Assembly: GCF_905220705.1 (NCBI RefSeq)
Contig: NZ_CAJNAT010000008.1
Location: 211,219 to 275,218, forward strand
Length of the DNA: 64,000 nucleotides
Direction: 5' to 3'
DNA from: Paraburkholderia domus
GTDB taxonomy: Bacteria; Pseudomonadota; Gammaproteobacteria; Burkholderiales; Burkholderiaceae
Shown here: positions 46,255-54,735 of the stretch, piece after piece
How positions within the stretch are numbered: position 1 is the first letter of the stretch
How the letters are laid out: each line of letters opens with the position of its first letter
Notes under the pieces: model-generated
Seen by the model: only the letters and a program-made list of their open reading frames with translations
Database searches by the model: none
Told to the model about the DNA's origin: nothing
Made by a program: the position numbers and the translations under genes

Positions 46255-47226
46255 TCATGCCGCGGGCGTGTTCATCACGCCATGGCTCGCCGTGTTGGCC
46301 GCCTTAGCCATTTTGGCCGCGAGTCGCGGACGCGTCCGCTCAAGCGGCCCCATTCGTCCGAAGAGTCCATCGAAAAAGCCCAGCACGATCGCATTGAGCT
46401 TAGCCAGCTTGTCCTGTTCCAGCAGCACGATCTGCACGACTTGCCAGAGCGTCAGCACGTTCGGCACGATCGCCACCGGCAACCGTAGTCCGTATTGCAG
46501 CGCCAGCTGCATCGCGTTTCGCGCGCTGTAATAGCGGCGGAAACCGGGGTGATTCATCGTCGTCAATTCCAGGGAGCCCAGTGTGTGACGGCGCCGCGAG
46601 CCAATCCGATGCAGTAGTACGAGTGACGGCACCACGTACACGGGTACATTGGCCAGCAATGCGCGCAAGCAGTACTCGGTATCGACGTGGTCGATAAAAA
46701 GCGCTTCGTCGAAACGGCCGAGCCGTGCGAACGCCTCGCGCGAGATGACGCAGCCAGACGAAATCAGAAAGGCACAGCGCTGCAGTGCGGCGTCTGCGTG
46801 TATCGGCAGCCTCTCCACCGTCAAACCGCTCGTCGCGAGTTCCGGCAGAAAACGTTGATCGTTTTCGTCGAAGATACGCGGACCGGCTAAAAATGCCCGG
46901 CCACTCATCGACGCACACCGATCGCGCATTACCGTGAAATACTCGGCAGGCGACTCGGAATCCTGGTCGAACAGCGCAACCGCATCCACGCCTGCTTCGA
47001 ACAGCACGCTCAAACCGCAGTTGAAGGCGCCGGCAATGCCGTTGCGATTGCCGTGATGCAGCAGCGCGACGCCCGCTTCGCCCAGCATCATCGCGGCACG
47101 CGCATCCGGCACTGGCGAGTTGTCGACCACCAGTAACCGGTCGCACGCCGAACGCATCGCCACCGCACGCGCAAGCTGCTCCTCGCTCGGATGAAACAGG
47201 ATGATCACTGCACCCAGGATTGTCAT
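46255..47226 (-). CDS. rhlC: Rhamnosyltransferase 2 (RhlC-like), glycosyltransferase family 2
   Basis: This is a 323-residue GT-A enzyme that adds a second rhamnose from dTDP-L-rhamnose to mono-rhamnolipid. The N-terminus AVIILFHPSEEQL and LLVVDNSP, the DxD-like FDQDSESP, and the acceptor region HVDTEYCLRALL are typical of RhlC and related rhamnosyltransferases. It is the fifth gene of the operon, 13 bp after the exporter gene. Its presence predicts di-rhamnolipid production. Confidence 0.92.
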   Translation of the reverse strand: MTILGAVIILFHPSEEQLARAVAMRSACDRLLVVDNSPVPDARAAMMLGEAGVALLHHGNRNGIAGAFNCGLSVLFEAGVDAVALFDQDSESPAEYFTVMRDRCASMSGRAFLAGPRIFDENDQRFLPELATSGLTVERLPIHADAALQRCAFLISSGCVISREAFARLGRFDEALFIDHVDTEYCLRALLANVPVYVVPSLVLLHRIGSRRRHTLGSLELTTMNHPGFRRYYSARNAMQLALQYGLRLPVAIVPNVLTLWQVVQIVLLEQDKLAKLNAIVLGFFDGLFGRMGPLERTRPRLAAKMAKAANTASHGVMNTPAA

Positions 47227-47239
47227 TGGAAGCTGCTCC

Positions 47240-48853
47240 TCAGTGACCTAAAGCCATCGCCGCGCTGCGCTTCGGGCGCGTGAGCCACATCATCGCGGCG
47301 AGCACGAGACAGGTGATGCTTGCCATGTAGAACATGTCGCCAGTTGCCATCATGTAAGCCTGTTGCTGCACGACGTGATGCAAGGTGGTGAGTTCGCGCG
47401 CGCCGTCGATGCCCATGCCGTGCAGACTCTGCACGAAGCGCTGCGTGTTGCCGGACGATTTCGTCACGGACTGCGCAACGACGTCGTAGTGATACAGCGC
47501 GCGGTTATCCCATAGCGTGACGCTCATCGCCGTGCCGAACGCCGCCGATAGCGTGCGCAAAAAATTCGACAGGCTGGAAGCCGCGGCGAGCTTGTCGTCG
47601 GATACGCGCGAGAGCGTCGCCGCGGTCAACGGAATGAAGAAGCACGGCAAGCCAATGCCCTGGATCAGACCCGGCGTGATGATCTGCGTGAAGGTCATGG
47701 TCAACGTGAAATGCGCGTCCCACCACAACACCGCCGCGAACACGAGAAAGCCGAAAGTTGCGAGCACACGCGCGTCGAACCGCGCCGCATAAATGCCGAC
47801 CAGAATCGAGAACACCAGCGCGAGCACGCCTAGTGGCGCGGTGGCGAGTCCAGCCTGGTACGCGGTGTAGCCCATCACAGCCTGTAGCCAGAGCGGAAAG
47901 ATCACGCCGACCACCGAGAAGCTCATCATGCCGAGCGCAATGATCAGCACACAAAACGAAAACGTGCGGTCGCGAAACAGGCTCAGATCGATCACCGGGT
48001 GCCGTTCGCCCGCCTCCCAGATCAACAGCGACACGATCGCCAGCCCGGCGACAATCGCGAGCGTCAGGATCAAAGGCGAATCGAACCAGCCGCGATCGTG
48101 ACCGAGATCCAGCACAGTCTGCAGCGAGCCGACGCCGATGACCAGCAGGAGAATGCCAGGGAGATCGATCGGTGCCGCCCTGGCAGCGGATGCATCGCGG
48201 CGCAGCAGCGTCATGCACACGCCGAACGAGAAAATGCCGATCGGCAGATTGATCAGGAAGATCCACGGCCACGAGAAATTGTCGATGATCCAGCCGCCGA
48301 CCACCGGGCCGAAGATCGGCGCGAGCAGCACCGTCATCGCCCACAGCGCCAGTGCCACAACGCGCTTATCCGGCGGAAAGGTACGCAGCAGGATAGTTTG
48401 GGAAAGCGGCACCATCGGCCCGGAAAAGAGCCCCTGCAACGCCCGGCATACCACCAGCAGGTGAAAGTCGCCGGCCACACCGCACAGCAGCGACGTCAAG
48501 GTGAAAAGGATCACTGCCCCGAGGAACAACCGGGTTTCGCCGAGCCGCCGCGAGAGCCAGCCCGTCAAAGGCACGGCGATGGCGGCGGCTACGGAGTACG
48601 AGCTGATCACCCAGGTGCCCTGACTGTTGGATACGCCGAGGCCGCCGGAAATAGCCGGCACCGCGACGTTCGTGACCGTCGAATCCAGGACTTCGATGAA
48701 TGTGGCCAGCGACAGCGCGAACGTCAGCAAGGCAAGTCGCGCGCCGCGCATGCCGGGTACGCTACGCTCGTCGCCGAGGCCAGGGCCAGGGCCGACGCTA
48801 TGCGCCTCGTGAGCCGACGCGGCGCGCTTCGGCAGCGGCGTAGCGGCGCTCAT
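47240..48853 (-). CDS. emrB: DHA2 MFS exporter (EmrB type) of the rhl cluster
   Basis: The 537-residue transporter has 14 predicted helices. FIEVLDSTVTNVAVPAISGGL is the EmrB helix-1 motif, GWLSRRLGETRLFLGAV is loop motif A and CRALQGLFSGPMVPLSQTIL is motif C. Its ATG overlaps the last bases of rhlB (4 bp). It sits in the same slot as the MFS gene in the rhl operons of Burkholderia pseudomallei and thailandensis and probably exports rhamnolipid together with the downstream adaptor and channel. Confidence 0.93.
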   Translation of the reverse strand: MSAATPLPKRAASAHEAHSVGPGPGLGDERSVPGMRGARLALLTFALSLATFIEVLDSTVTNVAVPAISGGLGVSNSQGTWVISSYSVAAAIAVPLTGWLSRRLGETRLFLGAVILFTLTSLLCGVAGDFHLLVVCRALQGLFSGPMVPLSQTILLRTFPPDKRVVALALWAMTVLLAPIFGPVVGGWIIDNFSWPWIFLINLPIGIFSFGVCMTLLRRDASAARAAPIDLPGILLLVIGVGSLQTVLDLGHDRGWFDSPLILTLAIVAGLAIVSLLIWEAGERHPVIDLSLFRDRTFSFCVLIIALGMMSFSVVGVIFPLWLQAVMGYTAYQAGLATAPLGVLALVFSILVGIYAARFDARVLATFGFLVFAAVLWWDAHFTLTMTFTQIITPGLIQGIGLPCFFIPLTAATLSRVSDDKLAAASSLSNFLRTLSAAFGTAMSVTLWDNRALYHYDVVAQSVTKSSGNTQRFVQSLHGMGIDGARELTTLHHVVQQQAYMMATGDMFYMASITCLVLAAMMWLTRPKRSAAMALGH

Positions 48854-50190
48854 GCGCTATGTCCACTGCAGGCCAATGCCAGCGAAGACGTGTTGCCGAC
48901 GGTTTGGGTGCGCACACCGGTCGGCATGAGACCTTCGATATAGCGTGCGGCCGCCTCGCCACCATCCGGCGACGATGCGAGCCGGTCGTGCATGCGCCCA
49001 CACTGCGTCGCGATCGCCGGGCTGCCGAGCACATCCTTCAATGCGCGCGCGAGAGCGTGTGGCTGCAGCGGCCTATCGAGCCGAACACCGCAACCGCTCA
49101 CGACGACGCGCTGCGCGTTATCGAACTGGTCGTGCGCGAATGGCGTCACCACTTGCGGGATGCCGGCAGCATACGCCAGCGCTGCCGTGCCGATGCCGCC
49201 GTGATGCACCAGCGCCCGGCAGCGCGGCAACAGCTTCTGCAGCGGCACGTAACGCCGCTTGAGCAGTACACCCCGCGCATGTGCCCGCAAATCCGCCTGT
49301 GCGGCGGCCGCGTCGGCTGGCAGCGCATCCGGCGTCAAAAGAATGCCCCGGAGCCCGCTTTCCATCAGCGCCGCGTTCACTGCATTCGCGTAGCGATCGT
49401 GATCGATCAAGGTCGAACCCGCCGTGAAAACCACGGGCCGCTCGCCGCTGGCGAGAAAAGCATCGAGTTGCGGATCGGATGCATGCGCGCTCGTGTCGTT
49501 GAATAGCGGAAAACCACTGAGACAGCGCGGCTCTGGCCAATCCGGCTGAGCTTGCGCGAACCATTCCGGAAAGAGACACAGCACGCCTTCGGTCGAATGC
49601 AGCCACTGGCCGAAAATGCGACGCGCCGGTGCGAGCGCCAGTTCCGCACGCAATGCATTCAATGCGGGGCCGCAAACCTTGTCGAGCGCCTGCCGCTCGA
49701 TCAGCCGCAGCAGCGGCGCTTTTATTGCCAGCGGCAAGCCACGCGGAATGGTCAGCCGGGGATGTGTCGGCGGCGCATGCGCGGAGAGCAAGGTCGACGG
49801 CGACACCTGCACCGACACGAACGGCACGCGATACAACTCCTGCATGAGCCGTGCGGAAAAGGCCCATAACGTGCCGACCAGCACGGTGTCGTTGTCGACC
49901 AGCGCAGCCAGCGTGTCGAAATGCGGACGCAGCGTCGGTGCAATCACCGCCCACAAGGTACGAAACGACGTACGCGGATGCCACAGCGCCGGGTTCGCCA
50001 TCGCGGCCTCATATTCGGCTGCGGTGCCGATCGGCACGAACGCGAAGCCCTGCCGCGTAACCGCTTCCGCGAACGGCGGATGCGTACAGAAGACAATCTC
50101 ATGGCCGCGCGCAGCCAACGCCGCGCCGATACCGAGCAAAGGATGCACGTCGCCCGCCGAGCCGATCGCGGTAATGATGACTTTCGTCAT
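48850..50190 (-). CDS. rhlB: Rhamnosyltransferase 1 catalytic subunit (RhlB), GT-B fold
   Basis: This 446-residue UGT-like enzyme transfers rhamnose from dTDP-L-rhamnose to 3-(3-hydroxyalkanoyloxy)alkanoate. The N-terminal Rossmann domain starts VIITAIGSAGDVHPLLGIGAALAARGHEI, and the C-terminal donor site has ALVHHGGIGTAALAYAAGIPQVVTPFAHDQFDNAQRV, both typical of RhlB. It starts 9 bp after the methyltransferase stop and ends in a 4-bp overlap with the exporter gene. A tail of about 20 residues after EGLMPTGV is variable. Confidence 0.95.
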   Translation of the reverse strand: MTKVIITAIGSAGDVHPLLGIGAALAARGHEIVFCTHPPFAEAVTRQGFAFVPIGTAAEYEAAMANPALWHPRTSFRTLWAVIAPTLRPHFDTLAALVDNDTVLVGTLWAFSARLMQELYRVPFVSVQVSPSTLLSAHAPPTHPRLTIPRGLPLAIKAPLLRLIERQALDKVCGPALNALRAELALAPARRIFGQWLHSTEGVLCLFPEWFAQAQPDWPEPRCLSGFPLFNDTSAHASDPQLDAFLASGERPVVFTAGSTLIDHDRYANAVNAALMESGLRGILLTPDALPADAAAAQADLRAHARGVLLKRRYVPLQKLLPRCRALVHHGGIGTAALAYAAGIPQVVTPFAHDQFDNAQRVVVSGCGVRLDRPLQPHALARALKDVLGSPAIATQCGRMHDRLASSPDGGEAAARYIEGLMPTGVRTQTVGNTSSLALACSGHSA

Positions 50191-50199
50191 GCCTATGGC

Positions 50200-50769
50200 T
50201 CAGAAGAGACCGGGAATCAGCGCGGCGACGTCGCGACGATACTGCGAATACGCGCGACCGAAGTAGCCCGTCAACCAGCTCTCTTCGACCCGCACCTTGT
50301 ACGCCAGCGACGCGAAAATCATCAGCAGCCCAGCCACGCCCCGCCATTGCGCGCCAATCAGCACGGCGCCCAGGAGCGCCAGCAGGCAACCGGTATAGAT
50401 CGGATGACGAACCAGTCCATACGGTCCACTGCGCACCAGTTCATGGCCTTCCTTCAGCGTGACCGACACGCTCCAGTTGGTGCCGAGATGCAGCCTCGCC
50501 CATACGGAAAACGCGAGACCAGCCAGCAGCACGGCGAAGCCGGCAACCTGCAGCGGCCCGATCGAATGCGGATTGACGGACAACGCCGCTGTATTGAAGT
50601 CCGGCAGCACAATCAGCGCGCCACCGCCGATTAACGGAATCGACTGTAACGTGCGCGATCGCGATGCCTCCTTACGCGCGGTCTCCTTGACGCGGTTCGA
50701 CGTCGCGACCCAATACAGCAGCCACAGCGCCCACGGTACGACAATGGCGATGCTCTGAGCGATATTCAC
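50200..50769 (-). CDS. Isoprenylcysteine carboxyl methyltransferase-family protein inside the rhl operon
   Basis: The 189-residue membrane protein has about five helices. The signature GPYGLVRHPIYTGCLLALLG carries the SAM-binding RHPxYxG motif of the ICMT/PEMT superfamily, followed by a second element KVRVEESWLTGYFGRAYSQYRRDV with the catalytic Glu pair and the FGxxYxxY ending. These enzymes methylate carboxylates or amines of lipids in the inner membrane. Its ATG overlaps the rhlA stop (ATGA) and it is 9 bp before rhlB, so it is made together with the lipid-forming enzymes. A carboxyl methylation of the hydroxyalkanoyloxyalkanoate or the rhamnolipid is the most economical idea, unproved. Confidence 0.88.
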   Translation of the reverse strand: MNIAQSIAIVVPWALWLLYWVATSNRVKETARKEASRSRTLQSIPLIGGGALIVLPDFNTAALSVNPHSIGPLQVAGFAVLLAGLAFSVWARLHLGTNWSVSVTLKEGHELVRSGPYGLVRHPIYTGCLLALLGAVLIGAQWRGVAGLLMIFASLAYKVRVEESWLTGYFGRAYSQYRRDVAALIPGLF

Positions 50770-51746
50770 GGTAGTTCGACCTGTTGGAACGAGTGATCGG
50801 CGGCAGCCTGCAACGCGATGTTCGCGACGCTCGCGATGACGGGTTGCTGCACCGGCATGATGGGCGAGCGGGCGGCGAACGCATCGAAGCAGTCGAGCGC
50901 ACGGGCTGCCGCCTGCACCGGCGCGGCGCCGAAGTAATCGAGAATCGCCGTCCTGACCTGGCGCAACGCGGGTCGGCCTTCGAGATCGAGAAAATGCCCG
51001 GCCTGCTCGATCGTGAGAAACTCGGCGCGCTTCAGATGCGCGCTGAGCGAGCGGGCGTCCTCAGGCGTGGTGTATTCGTCGAGCTCGCCGTTGAGGAATT
51101 TCAGTCCGCATTCGATGTTGCGGAACTCATGCAGATAGTCCTCTGGACGGATGGCCAGAATCTGGTCGACGTGAAACGCCACCTGATCCTGCTCGTCGCG
51201 CGGCAGCGTCGAGAGGTAGCGATAGTTGTAGAGCTTCATGATGCGCGGCAGATGCCGGCCAACGGTATCGTTGAGCAGCTGCGCGGCCTTCAGATTTTCG
51301 CCGGCGGCGATATGGTCGCGTGCCGCGGTCACGTAGGCGGTCATCGCCTCGTTGAGGCGCGGCGAGAACGACGCAATCACCGCGCGCCTCACGCTGGTGC
51401 GTGCTCGCGAGAGCGCCAGCAGCGACGCCACCCCGCCCCACGACACCGACAACAGGAAGCTCGGCTCGAATAAGCCTATTAGATGCAGCAGAATGTCGAC
51501 TTCATCGTCTTTTGTAAGAACGAAGTCGCACACGTTATGCGCTTTCGATTGACCCGCATAAGGTAAATCGAAACAAATTGGGTTATAGCGTTCGCCGAGG
51601 TATTTGATTGTCTGTCCGAACGACGCCGTGGTGGCCAGCGCGCCGTTGATCAGAATGACACTCTCGAAGGCCGGATCGAATACGTGACGTTCAACGTAGA
51701 CTTTCAGGCCCGCCGGTAGCGGAACAAGGAGTTTTTCGATGGGCAT
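50766..51746 (-). CDS. rhlA: 3-(3-hydroxyalkanoyloxy)alkanoate synthase (RhlA)
   Basis: This 326-residue alpha/beta-hydrolase-fold acyltransferase joins two 3-hydroxyacyl chains from ACP or CoA to form the lipid part of rhamnolipids. The catalytic triad is visible at exactly the RhlA positions: S102 (LLSVSWGGVAS), D223 (ELDEYTT) and H251 (QAGHFLDLEG). The start ATG at 51746 (MPIEKLLVP) gives this numbering; a TTG at 51776 would add ten residues, and neither has a clear ribosome site. It is the first gene of the rhl operon. Confidence 0.96.
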   Translation of the reverse strand: MPIEKLLVPLPAGLKVYVERHVFDPAFESVILINGALATTASFGQTIKYLGERYNPICFDLPYAGQSKAHNVCDFVLTKDDEVDILLHLIGLFEPSFLLSVSWGGVASLLALSRARTSVRRAVIASFSPRLNEAMTAYVTAARDHIAAGENLKAAQLLNDTVGRHLPRIMKLYNYRYLSTLPRDEQDQVAFHVDQILAIRPEDYLHEFRNIECGLKFLNGELDEYTTPEDARSLSAHLKRAEFLTIEQAGHFLDLEGRPALRQVRTAILDYFGAAPVQAAARALDCFDAFAARSPIMPVQQPVIASVANIALQAAADHSFQQVELP

Positions 51747-52270
51747 GGCGTATTCGCATGCACTTGCGCGTAGCAAATGCGTACCGATACCGCGCCCGCA
51801 CTCGCGGACGCCTTGCGGCCGTACTACCGGGGATCAGGCCCATGCGATTTGCCTTTGCGCCGGCAAATCCGATCCGCGACGACCGCTGCTGCACCGAAAA
51901 CACGCATCACTCGATGTGATACCTGCCGACTCTCCCTGGCGCGTGCCTGAACTCAGGTCCGCTTCAATCGAGCGTTCGATGCCTCGTAATATATTTATAT
52001 GTAATTGCGAAAACGTTGCTTCAATCTCTGCAGCACGCCATTCGTTGACGCCAGTCTGCCCTCACTGCGTGAAGGCTTGATGTCAATATACGATGACGGG
52101 ATGCTTTTTAACATGTTTCAAAAATAAAAGCCAAAAAAAATCATCGAGCATATGTTCGAAATGGGCGGGGAAAATCTTATTGAAAGGAAACGGTATCGCG
52201 TTGCGCAAGCATTGCATCACGCTGCGTGTGTGCGTACCCGTTGCCAGGACCGCGCAAACTACTGGCAGCA
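51747..52270. other. 524-bp region upstream of rhlA with AT-rich segment
   Basis: The segment contains an AT-rich patch at ~51985-52170, including ATATATTTATATG and runs of A and T. It is much less GC-rich than its neighbours. It must contain the rhlA promoter (reading minus), though no confident -35/-10 pair could be picked. No coding region is supported. An AT-rich promoter next to an H-NS paralogue gene fits silencing by H-NS-like proteins (inference). Confidence 0.55.
51846..51869. promoter_or_regulatory. Dyad operator candidate upstream of rhlA
   Basis: GATTTGCC (51846-51853) and GGCAAATC (51862-51869) are exact inverted 8-base arms separated by 8 bp, centred about 110 bp upstream of the rhlA ATG. 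The size suits a dimeric regulator. It does not match the lux-box pattern used by rhl promoters in Pseudomonas. Confidence 0.5.
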
Positions 52271-52756
52271 CTAACGGACGAGTGAGAACGCCTCTCGCAT
52301 GGCGATCTCGCCCGCGCCATACACGCCGACCACCGTATAGTCCGACGCCACGCATTCGAACGTAGAGCCTTGAAACGTGATGACAAAATGACGCTGCGCG
52401 GACCCGTGCGGGGTGACGGCCGAAATCTCGGCGGCCAGCGACGAATTCATCACTTCGTGAACCGAGTACCCACTGAGCCCAAGCGAAGCGAGTGGATGGA
52501 TCTCGAGATCGACATCGCCAGGCGGCCCCAGCCGATGAAACACGGTGTCCGGAAACAGCACGGTGCAAAATGGATCGTCGTCGGAATCGAATGGCCCAAA
52601 CCGCTCGAAATCGGATTCAGCAATCGGATAAGCCAGAATCACCCGGCGATCACTGGCGACGATGAATGGTTCGGCGGCGTCGGCGGCCGGATGAGGAACA
52701 GTGTCCAGCAGGACGACGTGGTCTTCCTGCTGGGTTGAGTCGAACGTACTAGTCAT
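52271..52756 (-). CDS. Hypothetical protein cotranscribed with the H-NS paralogue
   Basis: This is a 161-residue acidic protein with no signal peptide (MTSTFDSTQQEDHVVLLD). Several beta-strand stretches (DRRVILAYPI, AQRHFVITFQGSTFECVA, DYTVVGVYGAGEIAMREA) suggest an all-beta fold. It begins 22 bp after the stop of the H-NS-like gene and shares its direction, so one transcript is likely. No family recognised. Confidence 0.7.
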   Translation of the reverse strand: MTSTFDSTQQEDHVVLLDTVPHPAADAAEPFIVASDRRVILAYPIAESDFERFGPFDSDDDPFCTVLFPDTVFHRLGPPGDVDLEIHPLASLGLSGYSVHEVMNSSLAAEISAVTPHGSAQRHFVITFQGSTFECVASDYTVVGVYGAGEIAMREAFSLVR

Positions 52757-52778
52757 CTACTTCGCGACTCCGTTGCGC

Positions 52779-53591
52779 TCACGCGCCGGCTTGCACCGAC
52801 GAGGTTTGCGGCGCTGCGGCGGCGCCCGTCGCACCGGCTTTGCCTTTGCTACCTGTCTTGCGACCTGGCGCTTTCTTCGCCACAGCGGTTTTCTTCACAG
52901 CAGCCTTCTTTGCAGCGGTTTTCTTCGCGGCAGGCTTGGCAGTGCTTTTCTTTGCCACTGCTTTTTTACTCGCCGCAGTGCCCTTCTTCGCAGCCGTTTT
53001 GGACGCTACTGCCTTTTTCGCCGTCACTGTTTTCTTGGCGGCGACATTGCTGGTCGCCGCGGCGCTATCGATCAGAAATTTGGTGCGGTCTTTAACCGTT
53101 GCGAGCCATGCCGGCGCCGGACCACGTCCGCTCCACGTGGCGCCGGTTTTCGGATTGAGGTACTTGGGCGGCTGCGCGCCTTTAGGCTGACCTTTGCTTG
53201 CGGCTTTGGCGTGAGTGACCGCCGCCTTTGCCACGGAGCCCAGTTCGCTTGCACCTTCAATCAGGAATTGCGTCCGGTCTTTCACGGCGGCAATCCAGGC
53301 CGGTGCGCGCCCGTGGCCCGTCCATGTCGCGCCGGTTTTATTGTCGCGGTATTTCGGAATCGACTTCCCTGCGCCGGCGGCTTTTGCCTTGCCACCCGCA
53401 GTACGCCCATTCAAGGCGTGCGCGGCGCGTCTCGCCTTTGCCTTTGCTTCGATATCCGCAGTAGTCAGGCCGTGCTTGAGCATCAACTCCCGAATCTGAT
53501 CGACTGCGGCTTGTGCTTTCCTGGCAATAAGGACGTCAGCTTGCGCCTGGAGCTTCTTAAGCTTTGCTTGGATTTGCTCTAACGTGGGCAT
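52779..53591 (-). CDS. H-NS family protein with two DNA-binding modules and histone H1-like tail
   Basis: Of 270 residues, an N-terminal coiled-coil oligomerisation segment (~1-60) is followed by an H-NS DNA-binding module with core TWTGHGRAPAWI (~89-100) and a second one with TWSGRGPAPAWL (~152-163). A tail from ~184 is built of Ala/Lys repeats (AAKKTA-like), similar to histone H1-like proteins. Each module carries the Gly-Arg core that inserts in the minor groove of AT-rich DNA. The fusion of two modules to a cationic tail suggests strong DNA bridging. It is the first gene of a pair with the 161-residue protein. Confidence 0.92.
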   Translation of the reverse strand: MPTLEQIQAKLKKLQAQADVLIARKAQAAVDQIRELMLKHGLTTADIEAKAKARRAAHALNGRTAGGKAKAAGAGKSIPKYRDNKTGATWTGHGRAPAWIAAVKDRTQFLIEGASELGSVAKAAVTHAKAASKGQPKGAQPPKYLNPKTGATWSGRGPAPAWLATVKDRTKFLIDSAAATSNVAAKKTVTAKKAVASKTAAKKGTAASKKAVAKKSTAKPAAKKTAAKKAAVKKTAVAKKAPGRKTGSKGKAGATGAAAAPQTSSVQAGA

Positions 53592-53770
53592 TTGATTGCT
53601 CCTTATGTGGTAATCGATCGAACTATGCCATGAATAGCGCGAGAAAGGCAGATCTATGTGGCTATAAAGACATCAGGTTTACACCGGAATGCATCCAGTG
53701 GAGTACGAAGCGTTCGGATCCACTACTCGATAGCCGCATTCTTTAGTCCTTTCGTTTACTGGCCAGCTGC

Positions 53771-54109
53771 TCAAGTTGGAGTAAAAACGACAACCTGACG
53801 GTCGGCGATATACCTCACGCTGCGCATGAACCGGTACTGTTGATCGTCGGCGCTTATCCGGTTGAGTCCCAACTGCGTCAATGCCAGCATCTCCTCGGCC
53901 TGAAAAGCGGCCACTACGCCGTGGTCCGCCAGATCCTCCAGAGCACCGGACGGATTGCCGACATAAACACTGCGCACCTGCGAGCCGATCCGCATCAGCA
54001 CCACGCTTTCTCCTTTATCGAGCGCCAGCTCGAGATAGCTGGCAAGCGTTCGTAATGAATCCGGCGTGCAAGTCTGGGTCTGATAGATCGCAGCGTTCGA
54101 TTGCGTCAT
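53771..54109 (-). CDS. Hypothetical protein, 112 residues
   Basis: From MTQSNAAIYQTQTC (ATG at 54109; the frame continues to 54217) the protein is a soluble alpha/beta sequence with LRTLASYLELALDKGESVVLMRIGSQVRSVYVG and an ending in RQVVVFTPT. There is no known family. The direction and codon pattern support a gene. The 179 bp between it and the H-NS gene hold the H-NS promoter. Confidence 0.65.
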   Translation of the reverse strand: MTQSNAAIYQTQTCTPDSLRTLASYLELALDKGESVVLMRIGSQVRSVYVGNPSGALEDLADHGVVAAFQAEEMLALTQLGLNRISADDQQYRFMRSVRYIADRQVVVFTPT

Positions 54110-54373
54110 TTCTGTTTCCCCGTCACCCACGTCAAGAAAAGCCGGCCGCTGTGCAATGCGGCAATAGTTGCTTCTACTATAGGCAAGCATCTCGAGATTC
54201 AAAGGGTGGCAGTTCATTTATTTTTGGCTGGTAACCCCGCGTTACCAATCTCGCAGCGCTGTTTCACCTGTGTCCGGACCACCCTTCTACACTCCGAACC
54301 GTAGTCAGAAGCAAAGCAGTGGCAACCCAGTAGCATCGGATGCATCCCACCTGGATGTGCAAGGAGAAGGGAA

Positions 54374-54682
54374 ATGAACAAGAAGATCGTTGGCGCGGCA
54401 CTTGGTCTGGCAATTCTGGCGGCATCGTCAGTGGCATCGGCGCACGTGGATGTGGCCGTCGGAGTTGGTATTCCGGTCGGCGTCTATGCTCCGCCTCCTC
54501 CGGTCTATGTTGCGCGGCCGGTCGCCTACGGTCCGGCCCCGGTCGCGGTCGCCTATGGCGGCTACGACGACTGGCGCGCGCGGGAGTGGCGCGAACGCCG
54601 CGAATGGCGCGAACACGAGTAGCGCCGCGAGCAATGGCGCGAACACGAATGGCATGAACGCGGCCGCTGGGGCGGCTATTGA
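54374..54682 (+). pseudogene. Small exported Pro/Gly and Arg/Trp-rich protein, possibly split by an amber codon
   Basis: An 82-residue frame starts at 54374 with a signal peptide (LGLAILAASSVASAHV) after GGAGAAGGGA, continues with a Pro/Val-rich section (YAPPPPVYVARPVAYGP) and an Arg/Trp/Glu tail (WREHE), and stops at TAG 54620-54622. The same frame continues for 19 more codons in the same style (RREQWREHEWHERGRWGGY) to TGA at 54680-54682. The natural product would be ~102 residues; the TAG looks like a point mutation. An intact 82-residue product would still be exported. Confidence 0.6.
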
Positions 54683-54735
54683 AATAGCGCGCAAAAGCGC
54701 CACTTTCGAAAAACTCAATAGCAGGGTACTTTCAG

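Noticed and set aside
52083..52568. 161-codon minus-strand frame next to the rhlA region
   Set aside because: It overlaps the better-supported 161-residue gene (52271-52756) in another frame and runs through the AT-rich promoter segment.
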